In this document: positions 7,618 through 11,383 of the stretch, piece by piece
How positions within the stretch are numbered: the stretch's first letter is position 1
How the letters are laid out: each line of letters begins with the position of its first letter
Translations under genes and position numbers: made by a program
DNA from: Aureococcus anophagefferens
Taxonomy: Eukaryota > Sar > Pelagophyceae > Pelagomonadales > Pelagomonadaceae
Length of the DNA stretch: 11,383 nt
NCBI RefSeq assembly: GCF_000186865.1
Contig: NW_008705582.1
Coordinates: 367,994-379,376 of the forward strand
Reading direction: 5' to 3'
Notes under the pieces: model-generated
What the model saw: only the letters and a program-made list of their open reading frames with translations
What the model was told of the DNA's origin: nothing
The model's database searches: none

Positions 7618-8508
7618 ACTTGGCTCGCGAGTTGTTTCAGACTCGATTTGCGGCGTAGCTCTAGATCTACTGAAGTGCTGATGTCAACAGTGCCCCGATC
7701 AACGTACATCTAGGCCGCCCATAGGAAATTAATAATTAATAAAGATCAATCATCGAATTCCGGCCGGCGGAGCCAGAGTCATCAGTCCTCCATAGAGGCT
7801 GTGCGTCGACCGCGCGCGCGGGCGTGGTGTCGCGGAGGTCCGCGGGCTGAAATGACGGCCAAAATTGGGTTATCGTCGTATCAAAGCAAGTTCGATGATA
7901 TTCACGCGTTAATTACACGGCTCCGTTCACGGTCGACCCCCCTGAGTCCCTGAGATTAATTCCTAGATTGCCCTGGTGGGGGTGTATATATGTGCGTTCG
8001 GTTCCGCTGGGCTCAGCGGACGTCCTGGGGTCGCGTCCGCGCAAAGGGCTCGTGGCAAAGGGGGCCGGGTGACGCCGGAGTGCGCCCGTTTACGCGCCGA
8101 TTTCGGGCGTTCGGGGCTCGGGCCCGAAAGCGCGTTTCGGGCGCTTTCGGCGCTTCGGCTGCTCTTCCTGGCGGCTGGTTGTGCTCTCATGGGCCGTTCG
8201 GGGTCCGTGGGTTTCCGGGTCGTTGCGCTTTGCCATTGGGCTTACGTGGGGGGGGTCGTGGGGGGCGGCGCGGGGGTCCTAGGTGGCCGTCTCGGGGGCT
8301 TCCGGGTGGCGTTTTCGCCGTTTCGAGGCTCTTTCTGCTCTTTGGATCTCACTTTCCGTCCAGATTCGGACGCCGTGATGCTGTAGGATTGCCTTTCCCA
8401 AGGCCTCGCAAAACTACCGGGCCCCGGGCCTAACGCTGCATGCGAACGGAACCACACGCTTGCGATGACTTTTTGCGCGTGGTCGCTGGTTCGGGCCAAG
8501 AAACCGCA

Positions 8509-8564
8509 GGATTTAACTTCAACAAAAGTGCTGAAGTTCAACAAAAATGTTGACTTTTAAATCC
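8509..8564. repeat. AT-rich hairpin with internal direct repeat
   Basis: GGATTTAA (8509-8516) pairs with TTAAATCC (8557-8564). Inside, TTCAACAAAA occurs twice (8518-8527, 8537-8546), with further dyads (ACTTCA/TGAAGT, TCAACA/TGTTGA). It sits as an AT island between two GC-rich stretches. Confidence 0.6.
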
Positions 8565-8828
8565 AGGCTATCAGAATCTGAGTTTTGATCGGGGCACTGA
8601 GTGCTGACTGCACGGTTTACGCTGCCCACGCACCGGGAAAATCGACGATTTCCGTCCACTTGGCCTTTCGTATCTCCCACTAGTCTGATAAAGGAAGCAG
8701 AGTAAACTTCTCCCTCAAGGGGGAGGCTGAGCTCAGTTCAGTTAAGAGTGCCATTGGTCGTGAGAGGGCATCGGAATCGCTCTGCCAGGCTGGACGTCCA
8801 GGAGTTTTACCGAGCAACAATGCCGCGG

Positions 8829-8932
8829 TCCCCGGCCACGTCCCCGGCCCGTGCCCGGGCCGTGCCCGGGCCCCCGTGCCGGGCCCGTGCCGGGCCTCCC
8901 CGGCCCGTGCCCGGCCCGTGCCCGGGGCCCCT
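8829..8932 (+). repeat. CCCGTGCC/GGGCC low-complexity array, orientation 1
   Basis: About 100 bp built almost only of GTGCC, CGGGC and CCGGCC words, with no A after 8840. The same word family occurs at 11244-11310 in the opposite orientation, so the two arrays bracket the CK2-beta gene. Confidence 0.75.
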
Positions 8933-9088
8933 GGTTTTCGACCCTCGTCCGAGTCGCCAAAAATACGAATTTCGATGACGCGAAACTCGTCGTCCCGGCG
9001 GCCGATTTGGACAGTTGGACGTCCCAGGCCCGGGACGAAGGTCCGGACAACGGAACTAAACAGCAAAACCGAAGCGAAATCGGCATCG

Positions 9089-9127
9089 ATGGCGTCCAGA
9101 GGCGTCGGAAAGTCGACCCCTGATTAA
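9089..9127 (+). other. Possible upstream ORF of CK2-beta (12 codons)
   Basis: ATG at 9089 opens a 12-codon frame (MASRGVGKSTPD) ending TAA at 9125-9127, 48 bp before the CK2-beta start. If the mRNA begins upstream of 9089 it could lower translation of the main frame. The transcription start is unknown, so this may be promoter DNA. Confidence 0.25.
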
Positions 9128-9175
9128 GGTCAAAAACCAAAGCAACACTTCATAGTGTCTCTGTCACATTTCTCG

Positions 9176-10232
9176 ATGTCGGCGGCGCCTACTGTAAGAG
9201 AAGATGAGGCTTCGATGCTTGCAGAAAGCGTTGCGGCGGCGGAACTCACGTCAGTCGGCGAGGATGATGAGGAAGAAGACGACGAGGACGGCATTTCTGC
9301 GTCTGACGAAGAGTCTTCCTGGATTGCCTGGTTCTTGAGTCTACGGGGCAACGAATTCTTTTGTGAAGTTGATGAGGAATATATTCAGGACGATTTCAAT
9401 CTGACTGGGCTGTCTTCGTTGGTGCCATATTATGATTACGCCCTTGATATGATTTTAGACGTTGGCACCTGAGTACATGATTGATTCTGTCTCAACCTCG
9501 ATGTTCCCAGGTTGAGATGGCTATCGAGGAGTCTCTCACAGAAGAACAGCAAGAACTTGTTGAGTGTGTCATGAGATTGTAAATATGGACTGCACGTTGT
9601 TGTTACAGGTCGGCCGCAGAGATGCTGTATGGCCTGATTCACGCGCGCTATGTGATTACTAATCGGGGCATGCAAGCTATGTATGAAAAATATGCTTCGG
9701 CCTCGTTTGGCCGATGTCCCCGCGCTTTCTGTTGCGGGCAACCTGCCCTTCCAGTTGGCCGGTGACTCATGCGGCGTGCTAAATTTGGTTCTGTATGAAA
9801 CAATGGATTGATCCAATAGGTCTGATCTGCCACGCAACTACACCGTGCACGTTTTTTGTCCAATGTGTCGCGACATTTTTACGCCGCGGTCATCAAGATC
9901 TGCTTCAATCGATGGAGCTTACTTTGGTACAACATTCCCTCATCTATTCCTTATGACATTTCCAGAACTCATACCTCAGCATGGCGTGCAATCTTTTGTG
10001 ATTCGTCTGCGATAAAAATAATGTGCTCTTGTTCCTCTTGAGAGACATCTGTTGTGTCCAGGTCCCCCGTGTTTTTGGTTTCCGGATTCACAAGGCAAGC
10101 CCATATCACACAACTGCAAGTTCAGAGTACGGTGTGCCCAAGCGCCGCCCGAAGGCATCTCGAAGGTCCAAACCCAATTGGACAAGCAGCTCAAAGGCGT
10201 CAACAGGGAATCTCGGAATAGCACAAATCTAA
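9176..10232 (+). CDS. CKB: Casein kinase 2 regulatory subunit beta, five exons, complete
   Basis: CK2-beta dimerises through a zinc ribbon and docks the catalytic alpha subunits, setting the specificity of this nuclear and cytosolic Ser/Thr kinase. Exons: 9176-9460, 9511-9563, 9609-9761, 9820-9997, 10062-10232; every join is in phase and gives 279 residues. The ATG at 9176 is the first in a frame closed upstream by TAA at 9125. An acidic tract (residues 29-38) precedes the conserved core from Trp49: [58 protein letters not shown]. The zinc ligands are Cys149, Cys154, Cys177 and Cys180 (CPRAFC, then FCPMC). Then come [20 protein letters not shown] and [11 protein letters not shown]. About 45 basic, Ser-rich residues follow the point where many orthologues end. 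The core resembles plant or algal forms more than fungal ones. Donor sites are weak (GTTGGC, GTGTGT, GTGACT, GTGATT), yet all four downstream exons start with GT. Confidence 0.96.
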
Positions 10233-10933
10233 CTGACAATCACCTAGCTCCGCCAAGAGCGCACTATCACTCATTCGAAGTTTCCGGGGGTCCACTCGGT
10301 CGACGGACCGCACTTTGATTTCGCAGCCACCAGCCGCCAGGGACGAGCTAGGGCCCCCTGAACCCCAGGGTGGCAGCGAGCTGGGATGAGGAAAGGATGA
10401 GGACCACTGCACCATGCGCTAACTAAGACCCAGACGGGTCTCGATCTGAGATCGACGCCCCCAGGCGCGTCAGTTCCGAACTTCCGGGCCCTGCGGCTCC
10501 TGGGGCGTACCCGAACGCGGGGACTTCGACGCCGGGCCTGGGAAACCCAGCGGAGCTGAGTCTGCGGCTTGGCCCCCCTCTTAGTCGCCCTTAAGCGCCC
10601 CTCGCCCGGCGCTATCTCTGTCGGGGGAGTCCAGAGGGAGCCCGTCACAGGTCGCAACTTGAAGTAGGTTTGCCCGATTGTTGACGCTCGGCCATGACAT
10701 CATTTAGTTGTAGCGCAACCTCGGTTTCCGACTCGGGCATCCGATGCAGCGGTTCTAGGACTTGGCGCGGCGCTCGGTCTGTGGACCATGTCGCGCCTTG
10801 GGCCCGGGGCCCGGCTGCGAGTCGCTCGGGAAAGACCATCGGTCGAAGGCGAGCAGCTTAGTTCGCGTCGGGGCAGCCCGTGGATGACGAGAACGGCCGT
10901 TAACGGTGGGGGGCGACCGACGAGGGGGCCAAC

Positions 10934-11185
10934 TTAGTTCCAGGGGTCGAGCTGGCGGCTGAACTGCGAGGAGACACCCCCTGGTGTGACGTCGCGATAG
11001 TGAGGAAGCAATGTAATGTAAATTACGGGGGATGATGGTAGCTCAATCCAGTCCACGTACCCTGGGCCATGGGTTAATTCTTCGTACATTCGGACCTTCT
11101 GAAGTCTCAAGGTTTGACATTTAATTTGCCTGGAGAAAGACGTAGCTTGCGAAGGACTCCGGAATGTCACCATCACCAAATGCAT
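10934..11185 (-). CDS. Possible exon or short hypothetical protein
   Basis: An 83-codon frame from an ATG (MHLVMVTFRSPSQ) to a stop, with mixed, protein-like composition (RMYEELTHGPGYVDWIELP, VIYITLLPHYRDV). The ATG follows ATTATACAG, which looks like a 3' splice site, and GTACGT inside the frame could be a donor, so it may be part of a spliced gene. No family is recognised and chance is a real alternative. Confidence 0.2.
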   Translation of the reverse strand: MHLVMVTFRSPSQATSFSRQIKCQTLRLQKVRMYEELTHGPGYVDWIELPSSPVIYITLLPHYRDVTPGGVSSQFSRQLDPWN

Positions 11186-11243
11186 GGTCCTGTATAATAA
11201 CTTTAATCTTAATTCTTTCTATCTCTCTACTCGTAAATGCGCT

Positions 11244-11310
11244 CCGGGCACGCGGCCCGGCACGGGCCCGGCACGCGGCACGGGGCCCGGCACGCGGCCC
11301 CGGGCCGGGC
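11244..11310 (-). repeat. GGCAC/GGGCC low-complexity array, orientation 2
   Basis: Reverse complement of the word family at 8829-8932 (CCGTGCCGGGC on the minus strand). It ends abruptly at ATCCC, and the sequence on both sides is ordinary. Confidence 0.75.
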
Positions 11311-11383
11311 ATCCCAAAGTGCGGTTAGGATGAGTAAGGTGGTAAGGCCCAGCTGCGTCGAGTCCCCTGCCGGCGCGAGGCAA

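Larger units (their letters stand above)
7582..9175. other. Spacer between divergent NOT2 and CK2-beta, GC-rich, no gene
   Basis: Both genes read away from this 1.6-kb region, so it should hold both promoters. It contains CG-rich sequence at about 7800-8450, an AT-rich hairpin (8509-8564) and a GTGCC/GGGC repeat (8829-8932). The long frames at 7976-8433 are Gly/Arg-rich GC artefacts. No TATA-like site stands out enough to call. Confidence 0.55.
10233..11383. other. Region after CK2-beta: mostly non-coding, weak coding candidates
   Basis: No family is recognised. It holds a GC-rich stretch (about 10320-10930) with small hairpins such as TCGATCTGAGATCGA (10441-10455), a weak minus-strand frame at 10839-10645 (contains LHRMPESETEVALQLNDVM) and the minus-strand frame listed separately. 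An overlapping minus-strand frame ending at about 11121 reads KVIIQDHAFGDGDIPESFAS after a splice-acceptor-like TTATTATACAG, so an unresolved spliced gene is possible. Confidence 0.4.

Noticed and set aside
7976..8544. Frames of 100-147 codons in the NOT2/CK2-beta spacer
   Set aside because: Gly/Arg/Ser low-complexity translations from a GC-rich block, open in several frames and on both strands.
321..9323. AGAGTCTTCCTGGA occurs at 321-334 and in CK2-beta exon 1 at 9310-9323, both encoding ESSW
   Set aside because: A 14-base match is expected about once in two windows of this size by chance, and flanking sequence does not match.

Overview
The window is nuclear DNA from a eukaryote, probably a microbial one (an alga, a stramenopile-like protist or a similar lineage). 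The evidence is three protein genes, each broken by many very short GT-AG introns, most of them about 34-64 bp. Two are recognisable core eukaryotic genes: NOT2 (CNOT2) of the CCR4-NOT complex and the regulatory beta subunit of protein kinase CK2. The CK2-beta core reads most like plant or algal versions (for example [18 protein letters not shown] followed by [14 protein letters not shown]). I cannot name the species. Because of the introns, no single open reading frame shows a whole gene; the models below were built by splicing exons in phase by hand.

Layout. Bases 1-339 (+) hold the 3' end of an unrecognised open frame, followed by an imperfect fold-back and simple repeats. Bases 2344-1279 (-) hold a gene whose C-terminal half is an FHA (phosphothreonine-binding) domain. 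Bases 2345-4863 contain no recognisable gene: a pair of related palindromes (2497, 3245), a CpG-rich block, twin identical hairpins and a 25-bp minisatellite. Bases 7581-4864 (-) hold NOT2 with about 16 exons. Bases 7582-9175 are a GC-rich spacer between the divergent NOT2 and CK2-beta genes. Bases 9176-10232 (+) hold CK2-beta with five exons, complete. The remainder to 11383 has only weak coding candidates and a second GC-rich repeat in inverted orientation to the one before CK2-beta.

The genes have no operon-like relation. NOT2 acts in mRNA deadenylation and transcription control, CK2-beta is the scaffold of a pleiotropic Ser/Thr kinase, and the FHA protein should read phosphothreonine signals. 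The most unusual signal is in the introns: degenerate 5' splice sites, downstream exons that begin with GT in 17 of 25 cases, and three NOT2 introns bracketed by direct repeats of 10, 10 and 6 bp spaced 51-52 bp apart. Two of these introns also share a 14-nt internal motif. This looks like intron gain with target-site duplication (introner-like). The intergenic DNA is also odd: it is richer in GC and CpG than the exons and dense in palindromes.
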